Source: Bacillus_P idriensis_A (GTDB lineage Bacteria; Bacillota; Bacilli; Bacillales; Bacillaceae). Taken from it: a stretch of 64,000 nucleotides of DNA. Shown in pieces: positions 51,875 through 60,401 of the stretch (its first letter is position 1; each line of letters starts with the position of its first letter). The notes below the pieces were generated by a model that was not told the origin of the DNA, did no database searches, and worked only from the letters and a program-made list of their open reading frames with translations. Location of the stretch: assembly GCF_050483325.1 (NCBI RefSeq), contig NZ_JBCMYF010000030.1, positions 1-64,000 of the forward strand, written 5' to 3'. The translations under genes and the position numbers were made by a program.

Positions 51875-52291
51875 ATGGCAAATACAGTTACATCTATTGA
51901 AATTTTTGCTTCACCTGAACAAGTATGGAAACTAATTGGAGGTTTTGATTCACTTCCAGATTGGTTACCCTATATCCCTAGCAGTAAAGTAACTGAAGGT
52001 GGACGTGTACGGCATTTGGCTAACCCTGATGGCAACGCAATTGTAGAACGTTTAGAAGCATTTAATGACAAAGAACGCTACTACACTTATTCAATTATGA
52101 AAGCACCATTTCCGATTACTGATTATTTATCAACAATCCGTGTTAAAAAAGGTACTGACAGTAAAACATCAGTAGTCGAGTGGTCTGGTAGTTTCACTCC
52201 TGTAGAAGTTAGTGATGAAGAGGCAATTAATCTGTTCCATGGAATCTACAAGGATGGTCTAGAGGCATTGCGACAAGCGTTTCTAGATTAA
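51875..52291 (+). CDS. SRPBCC-family (START-like) protein
   Basis: The 138-residue protein fits the polyketide cyclase/dehydrase-like SRPBCC fold: SIEIFASPEQVWKLIGGFDSLPDWLPY, YTYSIMKAPFPITDYLSTIRV and SVVEWSGSFTPV. Such proteins bind hydrophobic ligands. It is co-transcribed with the aldo-keto reductase (AAAAGGAG site) and the right copy of the 59-bp repeat, containing a terminator, follows its stop. Confidence 0.8.
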   Translation: MANTVTSIEIFASPEQVWKLIGGFDSLPDWLPYIPSSKVTEGGRVRHLANPDGNAIVERLEAFNDKERYYTYSIMKAPFPITDYLSTIRVKKGTDSKTSVVEWSGSFTPVEVSDEEAINLFHGIYKDGLEALRQAFLD

Positions 52292-52309
52292 TTAATTGTC
52301 ATCGAATTA

Positions 52310-52368
52310 TTAAATAATGAATTTGAGGATAAAAAAGACTGCGGTGTAACGACTGCAGTCTTTTTTTA
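52310..52368 (+). repeat. Right copy of the 59-bp direct repeat with terminator
   Basis: Blocks A and B are contiguous here and match the left copy at 49593-49670 with one substitution in block B. Block B acts as the terminator of the reductase/SRPBCC operon. Confidence 0.85.
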
Positions 52369-52401
52369 TGATTATGAGTGGCTGCATAAATAACAAAAGG
52401 T

Positions 52402-52654
52402 TTATACAGTCTGCTTATTCAAAAAGGTTTCTAAGGCTGCGGCCAGTCGATCCGCACCTTGCGGACTTAACACAACAGCTCCATTTCCAAAGCCCATATT
52501 CCGACTGAAGACATCTCCGGTCATGATGCTGGCATTGTGGATTTCAATTTTTTTAAAGAATAATCTTATCGTCTTCTATAATAATTTTCATTGGGGTTTT
52601 GGGTGAAATATTGTGGGCTTTGCGGATTTCCATGGGAATCACTGAACCGCATAT
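52402..52654 (-). pseudogene. abrB-like gene relic with frameshift
   Basis: On the minus strand one frame reads GSVIPMEIRKAHNISPKTPM then KIIIEDDKIIL, matching the AbrB/Abh DNA-binding domain, and stops at CTTTAA. Ignoring one T of that CTTT (which restores CTT AAA AAA ATT) continues with IEIHNASIMTGDVFSRNMGF then GNGAVVLSPQGADRLAAALE, matching the AbrB C-terminal domain. The N terminus before GSVIP is lost. This is a dead copy of an AbrB-type transition-state regulator. Confidence 0.6.
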
Positions 52655-52730
52655 ATACCTTTTGTTTCTTCCGTTTTTTTATCATACGCCACTCTTTTCT
52701 TTCCGAATTCAAACATACGCTGGAAATCTT
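52655..52730 (-). pseudogene. Unidentified coding remnant
   Basis: A minus-strand frame reading FYYLKDFQRMFEFGKKRVAY then DKKTEETKGIYAVQ ends in TGA inside the abrB relic. It looks like the C-terminal end of a protein but has no start; it overlaps the tail of the next remnant in another frame. Confidence 0.3.
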
Positions 52731-52925
52731 TTAAGTAATAGAAGCAATTGACGTTTCATATGGCCTCAGCTCAGCAAGACCTTTAACCTTACCGCGATTA
52801 TTTAGAATTTCGGTCGGAAGGTGCCCGGTTTCAGTGAATGAAATTTTTGACCGGCCTGAGGGTCCTAAGCTTATGTATCCTTGCAGGCGGAATGCTGCTT
52901 TAAAAACGGGGGAAGACTGTAATCG
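52731..52925 (-). pseudogene. Unidentified C-terminal gene remnant
   Basis: A minus-strand frame reading YISLGPSGRSKISFTETGHL then PTEILNNRGKVKGLAELRPY and ETSIASIT before TAA has coding character but no start codon or ribosome site. I do not recognise the family with certainty. Confidence 0.35.
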
Positions 52926-52961
52926 AATTTCAGTTACAGGTGTATTTCACTTAAAGAATGA

Positions 52962-52990
52962 TTGAAATCGAATATACGTTCGTGTATAGT
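52962..52990 (+). promoter_or_regulatory. Sigma-A promoter of alkC with LexA (SOS) box in the spacer
   Basis: TTGAAA (52962-52967), 17 bases and TATAGT (52985-52990) form a good promoter. CGAATATACGTTCG at 52969-52982 lies between them and matches the Bacillus LexA/DinR consensus CGAACRNRYGTTCG at all defined positions but one. LexA binding here would repress the gene until DNA damage. Confidence 0.75.
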
Positions 52991-53028
52991 TAGCTTAGAT
53001 AGAACTCCATATAAAGAAGGTTGAAGCG

Positions 53029-54105
53029 ATGGCTGAAGCACTTAAAAATATTTATAATGAAGCTTTTATTGAAAGATTGATTTCTGCAATAGAACAGGAA
53101 TACCCTTTATTTGATTCCGAACAGTTCCGGACCCTTTTTTTTGAAGACGGCTGGGAGGATTTAGCGTTAAAGCAGCGGATGAGAAAGATTACAGAGAGTT
53201 TTAAAAATACCCTGCCAGATAACTATGAGGAGGCTCTCCGGATTTTATATAAAATTGCACCGCAGTTTAATGGCCTTGGAGGCATCATTTTCCCGGATTA
53301 CGTTGAACAATATGGTTTGCAGGATTGGGAAAAATCGATGCATGCGTTAGCGTACTTCACAGAATTTTCTACATCAGAATTTGCAGTCCGCCCTTTTTTA
53401 CTAAAGAATCCCAAACATATGCTTGAACAAATGCTGACATGGTCCACTCATTCAAATGAGCATGTAAGAAGACTTGCAAGCGAAGGGAGCAGACCAAGAC
53501 TTCCTTGGGGAACTTCGGTTCCATCAATAAAGGAAGATCCGCAGCAAACATTGCCGATTTTAGAAAACCTGAAAAATGATGAGTCGTTATATGTCCGCAA
53601 AAGTGTTGCCAATCATTTAAATGATATTTCCTATACCCACTCTGACATTGTATTAAAAATTGCCAAAGAATGGAGCGGAAAGGATATGAATACGGATTGG
53701 ATCATCAAACATGCCTGCCGCTCATTACTGAAAAAAGGAAACAGAGAAGCCCTAGCCTTATTTGGATATGCCGATGACATATCGATAACAATCGACCGGC
53801 TGACTCTTCATCCTGATGCAATCCAGATTGGAGAAAGCATTCATATGACATTTGACCTTTCATCAGAAAGCACGATTCCTGTGCGAGTTGAATACGCGAT
53901 AGATTATGTAAAATCCAGAGGACAGCGTAACAGAAAGGTTTTTATGCTGAAAACAGCCATCATGAAACAGGGAGAAAACCACACCATCTCAAAAACTCAT
54001 CATTTTAAGGACTTAACAACAAGAAAGCATTATGAAGGAATACATACGCTGTCGATTATTGTGAATGGTGTGGTAAAAGCGGAGAAAGATTTTATGGTTA
54101 GATAA
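53029..54105 (+). CDS. alkC: DNA alkylation repair protein (AlkC-type HEAT-repeat glycosylase)
   Basis: The 358-residue protein is built of helical HEAT-like repeats typical of the AlkC/AlkD family (SNEHVRRLASEGSRPRLPWG is a hallmark, then LYVRKSVANHLNDISYTHSD). A beta-rich C-terminal extension (about 260-358; ESIHMTFDLSSESTIPVRVEYAIDYV) is typical of AlkC variants with an added Ig-like domain. It should excise alkylated purines such as 3-methyladenine. The promoter with a LexA box points to SOS induction. A terminator follows at 54183. Confidence 0.88.
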   Translation: MAEALKNIYNEAFIERLISAIEQEYPLFDSEQFRTLFFEDGWEDLALKQRMRKITESFKNTLPDNYEEALRILYKIAPQFNGLGGIIFPDYVEQYGLQDWEKSMHALAYFTEFSTSEFAVRPFLLKNPKHMLEQMLTWSTHSNEHVRRLASEGSRPRLPWGTSVPSIKEDPQQTLPILENLKNDESLYVRKSVANHLNDISYTHSDIVLKIAKEWSGKDMNTDWIIKHACRSLLKKGNREALALFGYADDISITIDRLTLHPDAIQIGESIHMTFDLSSESTIPVRVEYAIDYVKSRGQRNRKVFMLKTAIMKQGENHTISKTHHFKDLTTRKHYEGIHTLSIIVNGVVKAEKDFMVR

Positions 54106-54182
54106 TACCTGCCTGCAAAAACAAGAACGGTTTCTGGCAATAAATGAAGTAAATTAATTAGTAACTTTTTTGAGAATATAAG

Positions 54183-54216
54183 AGCCAGCCTTTGATTTGA
54201 TAAAGGCTGGCTTATT
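54183..54216 (+). terminator. Rho-independent terminator of alkC
   Basis: AGCCAGCCTTT and AAAGGCTGGCT pair around GATTTGAT, followed by TATTG. Confidence 0.7.
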
Positions 54217-54235
54217 GTAACGGGTTCTTCTTCAA

Positions 54236-54272
54236 AAAACAATGAAAAGACCAAATGTATAATTCATTTGGC
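54236..54272 (-). terminator. Terminator of the SDR-merR operon
   Basis: On the minus strand CCAAATG...CATTTGG is followed by TCTTTTCATTGTTTTTT. Confidence 0.6.
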
Positions 54273-54288
54273 CCTTCCCATATAAATA

Positions 54289-54651
54289 TCATATTGTTAT
54301 TTCATTTTCATACTTTTTAATTTTTTGTTGTATCTTAAAGAGATTCTTTTCCATATCACGAATTTGCTGTTGTACGTTTTTTTCTTGTTCCTTCATCATA
54401 TCCATACGCTGGGGAATAGTATGAACACCTTCCATTGACCATTCAACAAATTCTTTGATTTTTTTTATAGGCATCCCAGTATTCTTTAAACATAAGATCA
54501 TTTCTAAAAACAAAAGAGAATCATGATCAAATAAACGGTCACCTTTTTCGGTCCTTTTAATAAATGGTAATAAACCTTGCTTGTCATAATAATGTAATTG
54601 AGAAATGGTCAAATCATTCATTTTTGCGACTTGTCCGATGGTATATTCCAA
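54289..54651 (-). CDS. MerR-family transcriptional regulator
   Basis: The 120-residue protein has the MerR winged helix (YTIGQVAKMNDLTISQLHYYDKQGLLP) and a C-terminal coiled coil (MMKEQEKNVQQQIRDMEKNLF). No cysteine lies in a metal-binding loop, so it is not a metal sensor; it resembles AdhR/SoxR-like carbonyl-stress regulators. It is the second gene of the SDR operon, seven bases after the SDR stop, and probably controls the operon promoter. Confidence 0.85.
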   Translation of the reverse strand: MEYTIGQVAKMNDLTISQLHYYDKQGLLPFIKRTEKGDRLFDHDSLLFLEMILCLKNTGMPIKKIKEFVEWSMEGVHTIPQRMDMMKEQEKNVQQQIRDMEKNLFKIQQKIKKYENEITI

Positions 54652-54658
54652 CTTCTTT

Positions 54659-55369
54659 TTACCAAGGAATAACGCCGTTTTCGTTTAGAATTTTACCATT
54701 ATAGGTTTTATTACTCAAAGCATATTGAACAATGATTTGAGCACCTTCAACGGTTGTTTTGCCTCCTGGCGCATTATTATTTAAATCGGTTGAAGTAAAG
54801 CCCGGTGTAACACCTATGATTTCTGGTCCTTCAGAACCAAATTCTTTTCCAAAGGCTAATGTCAGAGAATTTACCGCAGTTTTTGATGAATTATAACCTA
54901 GTATATTAATCGGATGAGTTTCACCTTTATCAAACATTGTTTGTGAAGCCATATCCGTAGTTAAGTTTACAATTTTTCCACCTTGAGCTTTTTTAACTAA
55001 TGGTAAGAAGGCTTGAATCATTTGGAAAGTTCCAAAGAAATTAACTTCAAATGAACCTTGTAGTGTTTCTAATGTTACTTCACTAGGTAAAACGTTGAAA
55101 TCTAGTGCTATTCCAGCGTTATTAATTAATAAATCTAAGTGATTGGTAACTTCTTGGATTTTCTTTAGAGAGTTTTGAATGGATTCCGAATCAGATATAT
55201 CAACTTGTATTAGTGTTACATTTGAAAATCCTAACGAATTAACTGCATTTTGTCCAAGCTCCTCATTGCGAGCCCCTAGAAAAACATGATATTTTTTCTC
55301 GGCTAATTGACGAACAACCTCATATCCAATCCCTTTATTTGCACCCGTTACAAACGCATATTTGGTCAC
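54659..55369 (-). CDS. Short-chain dehydrogenase/reductase
   Basis: The 236-residue classical SDR has the cofactor motif TGANKGIG (8-15), NNAG (83-86) and the catalytic Tyr159-Lys163 pair (GYNSSK). It resembles carbonyl-reductase-like SDRs. Substrate unknown; control by a MerR-type promoter suggests induction by reactive carbonyls or electrophiles. Confidence 0.85.
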   Translation of the reverse strand: MTKYAFVTGANKGIGYEVVRQLAEKKYHVFLGARNEELGQNAVNSLGFSNVTLIQVDISDSESIQNSLKKIQEVTNHLDLLINNAGIALDFNVLPSEVTLETLQGSFEVNFFGTFQMIQAFLPLVKKAQGGKIVNLTTDMASQTMFDKGETHPINILGYNSSKTAVNSLTLAFGKEFGSEGPEIIGVTPGFTSTDLNNNAPGGKTTVEGAQIIVQYALSNKTYNGKILNENGVIPW

Positions 55370-55413
55370 TTCGAATTCCTCCAGTTTATTTTTAATTGGT
55401 GGTACATTAGCAA

Positions 55414-55451
55414 GGATACAACCTCAACCTAGGTTGAGGTCAAGGGGGTAT
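55414..55451 (-). promoter_or_regulatory. MerR-type promoter with 20-bp palindrome
   Basis: On the minus strand TTGACC and TATCCT are separated by 19 bases, the over-long spacer typical of MerR-activated promoters. ACCTCAACCTAGGTTGAGGT (55421-55440), a perfect palindrome, spans that spacer. The SDR start lies about 45 bases downstream. Confidence 0.8.
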
Positions 55452-55504
55452 TTCTGATCTAATTTTTTCCAATAGCACTGCACTCCAGTGTATAATGTAT
55501 CCAC

Positions 55505-56596
55505 TTATCCTTTTGATATTCTATTTTTACGAAAAAGGAAAAAAATAAATAAGATGGGGATGTAAACATAAACAAAATAAAAGCCAATATCGGATGTAAT
55601 AGATCCTAATACATCTACTTTTAATCGATCATTAATAAATAATGAGCAAATATAAATAATGGCTAAAAAGAAAAATAATGATTTTCTAGGTGTTATTTTA
55701 AAAATTTTTTTTGAAATCCTCGTACAACACCAAAGTGGAATACAAACTGCTGGAAGGATAACTAAGAGCCAAGCAAAAATAAAAATAAATTCAGCTCTTT
55801 CAATAAAAGGTAATTCCACAATTTTCGTCATAACCAGGGTGGGCCATAAGGTATGTCTAAGTTGACCCTGACTAAAATATAGAAACGTAACTAATGTCAC
55901 CAGAGCATACAACAAGGTAGTATAACCTAATGCGGCATGAGCCCATTTTGAAGTTTTAGAGGAATCCTTTATTAAAGGGAAATATACTAATAACGCTTCA
56001 AATCCAATAAATATAATGGAAGAGGATTTAGATGATTTCAATAAATCTACAACAGAATGGTTGAAAACAGGTATGATGTTTCGTATTTCTGCGTATTGTA
56101 AAGGAAAAAATATCATCAATAATAGAATAGAGGGAATGATAACACCAAAAAAACTTATTCCTGTAATTGTTCTAAAACCGCCGGAAATAATATAGGCTAT
56201 CATTATTGCTAAACCAATATTAAGTTCCCATGTTTTAAGCATTGGAAAAACCCAAACTTGGATTACATCTATATATGTACGGAAGACAACAAGTGCTAAA
56301 AGGAAAAAATATCCAATCGTTAAAATTGAAAGGATATTTCCTAGAAATTTTCCGAAATTTATTACGTGTATGTCTGTAAGATCTTTACTAGGGTTTCTAA
56401 CCATTCTAAGAATCATCCATAAAATTAAATGTAAACTCAAGCCAGCCATTATGACAGAAATCCACGCATCATAACCAGCATTTTGAATAATGTTTTTTTG
56501 AAAACCTAGGAGTCCAACACCAGTTTGGGATGAATGAATTAAATAGAAAATCAGATAGGTGGAAACCATATATTGTTCTTTTACAGCATTTAGCAC
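55505..56596 (-). CDS. gerB: Spore germination receptor permease subunit (GerAB family)
   Basis: The 363-residue protein has about ten membrane helices of the APC superfamily as in GerAB/GerBB/GerKB (STYLIFYLIHSSQTGVGLLGF, VFRTYIDVIQVWVFP, ISFFGVIIPSILLLMIFFP). It is thought to bind the germinant in the spore inner membrane. The frame opens at GTG 56596, sharing one base with the TAG of the gerC gene (TAGTG); an ATG nine codons in is an alternative. The operon order A-C-B is as in gerK. Confidence 0.88.
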   Translation of the reverse strand: MLNAVKEQYMVSTYLIFYLIHSSQTGVGLLGFQKNIIQNAGYDAWISVIMAGLSLHLILWMILRMVRNPSKDLTDIHVINFGKFLGNILSILTIGYFFLLALVVFRTYIDVIQVWVFPMLKTWELNIGLAIMIAYIISGGFRTITGISFFGVIIPSILLLMIFFPLQYAEIRNIIPVFNHSVVDLLKSSKSSSIIFIGFEALLVYFPLIKDSSKTSKWAHAALGYTTLLYALVTLVTFLYFSQGQLRHTLWPTLVMTKIVELPFIERAEFIFIFAWLLVILPAVCIPLWCCTRISKKIFKITPRKSLFFFLAIIYICSLFINDRLKVDVLGSITSDIGFYFVYVYIPILFIFFLFRKNRISKG

Positions 56597-57672
56597 TACC
56601 TACCTACTCCTGTCTGAAGAAATTTGACGTTAGTCCTAATATCAAAGTCTATACTGGGATATTCTTCATCATAGAAATTACTCTCGGTCCAATCTCTTTG
56701 TTCGCTTTTGACAAGGAGGCCTATTCCTAAGGGATCTACCTTTTTATCTTTAAATGCTTGTAATAACTTTTCGATCTTTGTAGAAATCTCATATTCAATT
56801 TTTTTGGCAAATAACGCTGCATCATTTTTATTTGCCAAGTCATTGGATTTAGGATAATCCTTAAGTAAAATAAATAAATCTAGATCATATGAAATTTTTA
56901 TCTTATCTTGATGCCTAATAAATGTTGATTTACGGTTACCATACTGAACTTTGAAAAAAATCTTTTCATTTTCATCTGTAACAAACTCATATGTCCCACT
57001 TATTTGTTTATCTTTCATAATTTTAAAAAGAAATGATTCTTGATCCTCTAGCTGCATTGTTAGTTTGTCACCTTTATAAATTCCTAATCCATCCATCAGG
57101 ATTTGTTGTTTTTCATTTGTTTTTATGCGTGGTAAAAATACATCTTGTCCTTCTCCATAATATTGATTGACCACTAAATGAATATTTGTTTTAGGAGTAT
57201 TTCCTGATTCCATGTTTTGTTCTATCACATCTGAAAAATAAAATGGAGGGTATTTCATCGTTATGTCTAACACTTCACTTGCCTCTTGATTTGAATAAGC
57301 TACTTTTGCGTTGTTACCGATAATAGGATCCCGAACGAGTGTACCAATTAAGTCAGAAAGATTTTTTTGTGAAAATTCTTCTCCCATTAATAAAACTCTT
57401 GTTTTACCAATCTCGATAGGGGATGATGATTGTTTCGTGAAAGTGGTGAAAATTCCATGAGAAGTTATAGCATTAGCAGTTAATAACTCTATAGGTGCTT
57501 CCTTTGGTATATTATAATAAACAGAATATGCTGCACTTCCTCTTATTTCATCATCTTCTAAGTCATATCCTAAATATTGAATAAGTTTCAAATCCTCAAC
57601 AGCATTTACTCTCGTACATCCACCGCAAACTATTAACAAGAAACCAATGCCAGTTAGGAAAAATAATCTCAA
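56596..57672 (-). CDS. gerC: Spore germination lipoprotein (GerAC family)
   Basis: The 358-residue lipoprotein precursor has a lipobox-like VCGGC with Cys19 and the three-domain GerAC pattern (DLKLIQYLGYDLEDDEIRGS, TRVLLMGEEFSQKNLSDLIG, EYEISTKIEKLLQAFKDKKV then DPLGIG). It is the outer-face subunit of a nutrient germinant receptor and needs lipidation for function. It lies between gerA (26 bases upstream) and gerB (one-base overlap). Confidence 0.88.
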   Translation of the reverse strand: MRLFFLTGIGFLLIVCGGCTRVNAVEDLKLIQYLGYDLEDDEIRGSAAYSVYYNIPKEAPIELLTANAITSHGIFTTFTKQSSSPIEIGKTRVLLMGEEFSQKNLSDLIGTLVRDPIIGNNAKVAYSNQEASEVLDITMKYPPFYFSDVIEQNMESGNTPKTNIHLVVNQYYGEGQDVFLPRIKTNEKQQILMDGLGIYKGDKLTMQLEDQESFLFKIMKDKQISGTYEFVTDENEKIFFKVQYGNRKSTFIRHQDKIKISYDLDLFILLKDYPKSNDLANKNDAALFAKKIEYEISTKIEKLLQAFKDKKVDPLGIGLLVKSEQRDWTESNFYDEEYPSIDFDIRTNVKFLQTGVGR

Positions 57673-57698
57673 GATGCCTCATCCTTTTAAGAATTATT

Positions 57699-59195
57699 TT
57701 ATTCGTTATTATAGTCATCCTCCACATCTTTATGCTTACTTACGGTATAGCGTTTTAATTTCAATGGTCTTAAAAAAGTATATCTATTTTTCGTAATGCT
57801 TAAAGATGATCGAATAAAACTGTCATTCATATCTTTATGCCTAAAAGGATAGAGAGGCGCTAAGTATGGACAACCCAAAGACTTTAACCGAATCAAATGA
57901 CATAAAATTAAAGTGGCACCTAAAGTTATGCCGTATCCACCCCAAAGAGCCCCCAATAGAATTAAAGGGAAGCGTAGCATCCTTATGGTGTTTGACATTT
58001 TAAAAATTGGTGTGGTAAAAGAAGCAAGTGCAGAAAGAGATACGATAATTAACAAAATATTACTTGTTAGAGCAGCTTCTACAGCGGCTTGACCAATGAC
58101 AATCCCTCCAACAATCCCTAATGTTTGACCTACTTTGGTTGGAAGTCTTGCACCTGCTTCTCTTAATAATTCAATAGTAATTTCTAGAAACAATGCTTCC
58201 AACAATGGTGGAAATGGGACATTTTGTCTCGATTCTATTAGTGGACTTAACAAATCATTGGGGATGATTGCATAATGGTGGGTCAAAACTGCTACATAAA
58301 ATGGTGTTGCGATAATGGAAAACATAATCCCTATAATTCTAACGATACGCAAAAATGTACCTATAGACCAAGAGGAATAGTAATCTTCAGGTGAAACAAG
58401 AAATTGAAAAATATTGGTTGGTCCAGCTATTACATATGGCGAACCATCACTAATTACTATAATTTGACCAAGTAACAGCAAATATGTTGTTCTATCAACT
58501 CTTTCAGTTGACATAAATAAAGGAAACGGTGTATTTGAATTATCCGAGATAACCTGATCCAGAAACGAACTATCGAATATCACATCCATATCTAGATCAT
58601 GTATGCGTTGTCTCATTGTTTCGACATATTGTGGATTAGCCACCCCAGAAATATATGCAATCATCACTTTAGTTTTTGAGATTGATCCTACTGTTAATTC
58701 TTCAAAAACTAAATCAGTTGAACTAATTTGTTTTCTTAATAAACTTACATTTGTATCTATGTTCTCTACAAAACCGACTTTCGGTCCAATTACACTGTAT
58801 TCATTTTCTGCATCGTTAAATTCTCTATAGCCCTTTGTTTCATTTGAAACATTTACCAATATTCCATTTTTAGGATCAGTTGATATTCGAATAAAAACAT
58901 AACCTTTAATGAGTTTATTTTTTAAATCGGAGCCATTAGAAGAAAACTCTTGATTTTCAATAGGTATAACATCCATTAAATCTTTAATTCCGCCTAAATC
59001 AATTGTTGCAGATTGTATATAAGGAAGTACGTGCATCTTCATCTTATTATCATCAACGAGGCTCTTATAGTAGGTGAAAAAAATTGTTATATCGTTGTCG
59101 CTTTTAGTAGAAAAATTATAGAAATCATGAGACTTGGATGCATCTCTAATAATTTTATTAATTGAATTACTTTTATGTTTAAATAAATTCAACAA
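57699..59195 (-). CDS. gerA: Spore germination receptor subunit (GerAA family)
   Basis: The 498-residue protein has a soluble N-terminal half and four or five membrane helices in the C-terminal half. GerAA landmarks are DLVFEELTVGSISKTKVMIA, MRQRIHDLDMD, IVISDGSPYVIAGPTN, PFPPLLEALFLEITIELLRE and GQTLGIVGGIVIGQAAV. It is the first gene of the receptor operon. GerA-type receptors respond to amino acids, sugars or nucleosides, but specificity cannot be read here. I found no convincing sigma-G promoter by eye. Confidence 0.9.
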   Translation of the reverse strand: MLNLFKHKSNSINKIIRDASKSHDFYNFSTKSDNDITIFFTYYKSLVDDNKMKMHVLPYIQSATIDLGGIKDLMDVIPIENQEFSSNGSDLKNKLIKGYVFIRISTDPKNGILVNVSNETKGYREFNDAENEYSVIGPKVGFVENIDTNVSLLRKQISSTDLVFEELTVGSISKTKVMIAYISGVANPQYVETMRQRIHDLDMDVIFDSSFLDQVISDNSNTPFPLFMSTERVDRTTYLLLLGQIIVISDGSPYVIAGPTNIFQFLVSPEDYYSSWSIGTFLRIVRIIGIMFSIIATPFYVAVLTHHYAIIPNDLLSPLIESRQNVPFPPLLEALFLEITIELLREAGARLPTKVGQTLGIVGGIVIGQAAVEAALTSNILLIIVSLSALASFTTPIFKMSNTIRMLRFPLILLGALWGGYGITLGATLILCHLIRLKSLGCPYLAPLYPFRHKDMNDSFIRSSLSITKNRYTFLRPLKLKRYTVSKHKDVEDDYNNE

Positions 59196-59369
59196 GTTTT
59201 TTCACCCTTTTATTTGAAATATGCATTGTCTTAGTTTACACAATGTCATCGGATTTATTTATTGTCTTCGGATATGGAATAGAAGAGTATATAAAAGGGG
59301 ATTTATAAGGGAGTTTTTAATATAACTTTTAAGTATTCTAAAGTAGAATCAAACTCGGAGGGTAATGCA

Positions 59370-59637
59370 ATGGAGAGTTATTATTTCTTTGTGAATTTTT
59401 ACAGAACAGCAAGCTGAACTATCCATTCTTAAGAAGGATGGGGATATATTAACTTCACTAATCGTTCCAACCGAGGAAACAAAAACAATAAAGCACAATA
59501 TTAAATTAATTGAAACCGCCATAATTGAGCGGGCTCATGATAATCGTATTTATCACAATGATGTAAAAGCAATAGGTTTTGTATCAAGAGAAGATTTTCA
59601 CAAACAGGTGCAGAACAAGTTAAAAATGAATTGTTAA
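59370..59637 (+). pseudogene. Frameshifted small gene
   Basis: ATG 59370 has GGAGGG at good spacing and opens MESYYFFVNF, then the frame is lost in TTTTTACAG. Dropping one T joins it to a clean frame reading TEQQAELSILKKDGDILTSL, IVPTEETKTIKHNIKLIETA and IERAHDNRIYHNDVKAIGFV to the TAA at 59637. The restored product would be about 88 residues. Family not recognised. Confidence 0.5.
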
Positions 59638-59914
59638 AAGTATAATTATTGGCATGGTTATGGGAATATGTGAAAGAGCATCAGAACGAAGTCCGAGCAC
59701 ACTCGAATTTCAATGCTAGCAATTCAATCAGCTCAATCTTCAATTATCGGCCGCAATTATTTAATATTGCGTCCATTTTGTCTTGAAAAATGATTGTAAA
59801 ATCTGAGGATATTTGAAATAATTGGTATTTAGATTAAGGGCAGTATAGTGAAAAAAGGAATTGTGAAGTAAAACATCGATTAGTTGGAATAGAAAGGGAT
59901 CGTGATAAATAAAG
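59638..59914. other. Interval without a supported gene
   Basis: Nothing coding or structured stands out between the broken gene and the next start. Confidence 0.4.
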
Positions 59915-60346
59915 GTGGGTTCTTGGTTAATTGAAATTGATGTTATAAAGACAAAAGAATTTTATCAAAAATATCATTTAATCACTGAAGATTGTGGCTG
60001 TGATTATTGTTTTAATTACGTACTAGCTTGTGATTCCTTCCCAAAAGATATTATGAACACCTTTAATTTATTCGGTATTGACCCACGTAAAGAAGGTGAG
60101 GTCTATGAATGTATTAATAACGAAGATGGAACACATCTATATGGAGGCTTTTATCACATTGTTGGCAGGATAATTGATGGTCCAGAATTATGGAAACCAT
60201 CTGAGGAGACTGAAGAGTTCTTAACTCTATGTCGTAATGATATGGAGATAGGGTTCAATAAAGATTTAGCATTAGTCCCAAGTACATTTCCTAGACCAGT
60301 AATTCAGTTTGAATTTCAAATGAATGTTCCGTGGTTGTTAAGTTAA
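59915..60346 (+). CDS. Uncharacterised 143-residue protein
   Basis: The protein begins at GTG 59915 behind AAAGG. It is soluble and acidic with a cysteine cluster in ITEDCGCDYCFNYVLACDSF and the segment ECINNEDGTHLYGGFYHIVG. The CxCxxC spacing could bind a metal, but this is inference. I do not recognise a characterised family. It is followed 55 bases later by a small membrane protein gene, probably in one transcript. Confidence 0.65.
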   Translation: MGSWLIEIDVIKTKEFYQKYHLITEDCGCDYCFNYVLACDSFPKDIMNTFNLFGIDPRKEGEVYECINNEDGTHLYGGFYHIVGRIIDGPELWKPSEETEEFLTLCRNDMEIGFNKDLALVPSTFPRPVIQFEFQMNVPWLLS

Positions 60347-60401
60347 CGGAGCTTATCTGCAAAAATAAAGTAAAAATTTTATAGGAGTGGTTTAAAGATT
60401 A

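Noticed and set aside
59196..59300. Sigma-G promoter upstream of the gerA operon
   Set aside because: GCATATTT could be a -10 element, but no acceptable -35 lies at the right distance. Start-site mapping would be needed.
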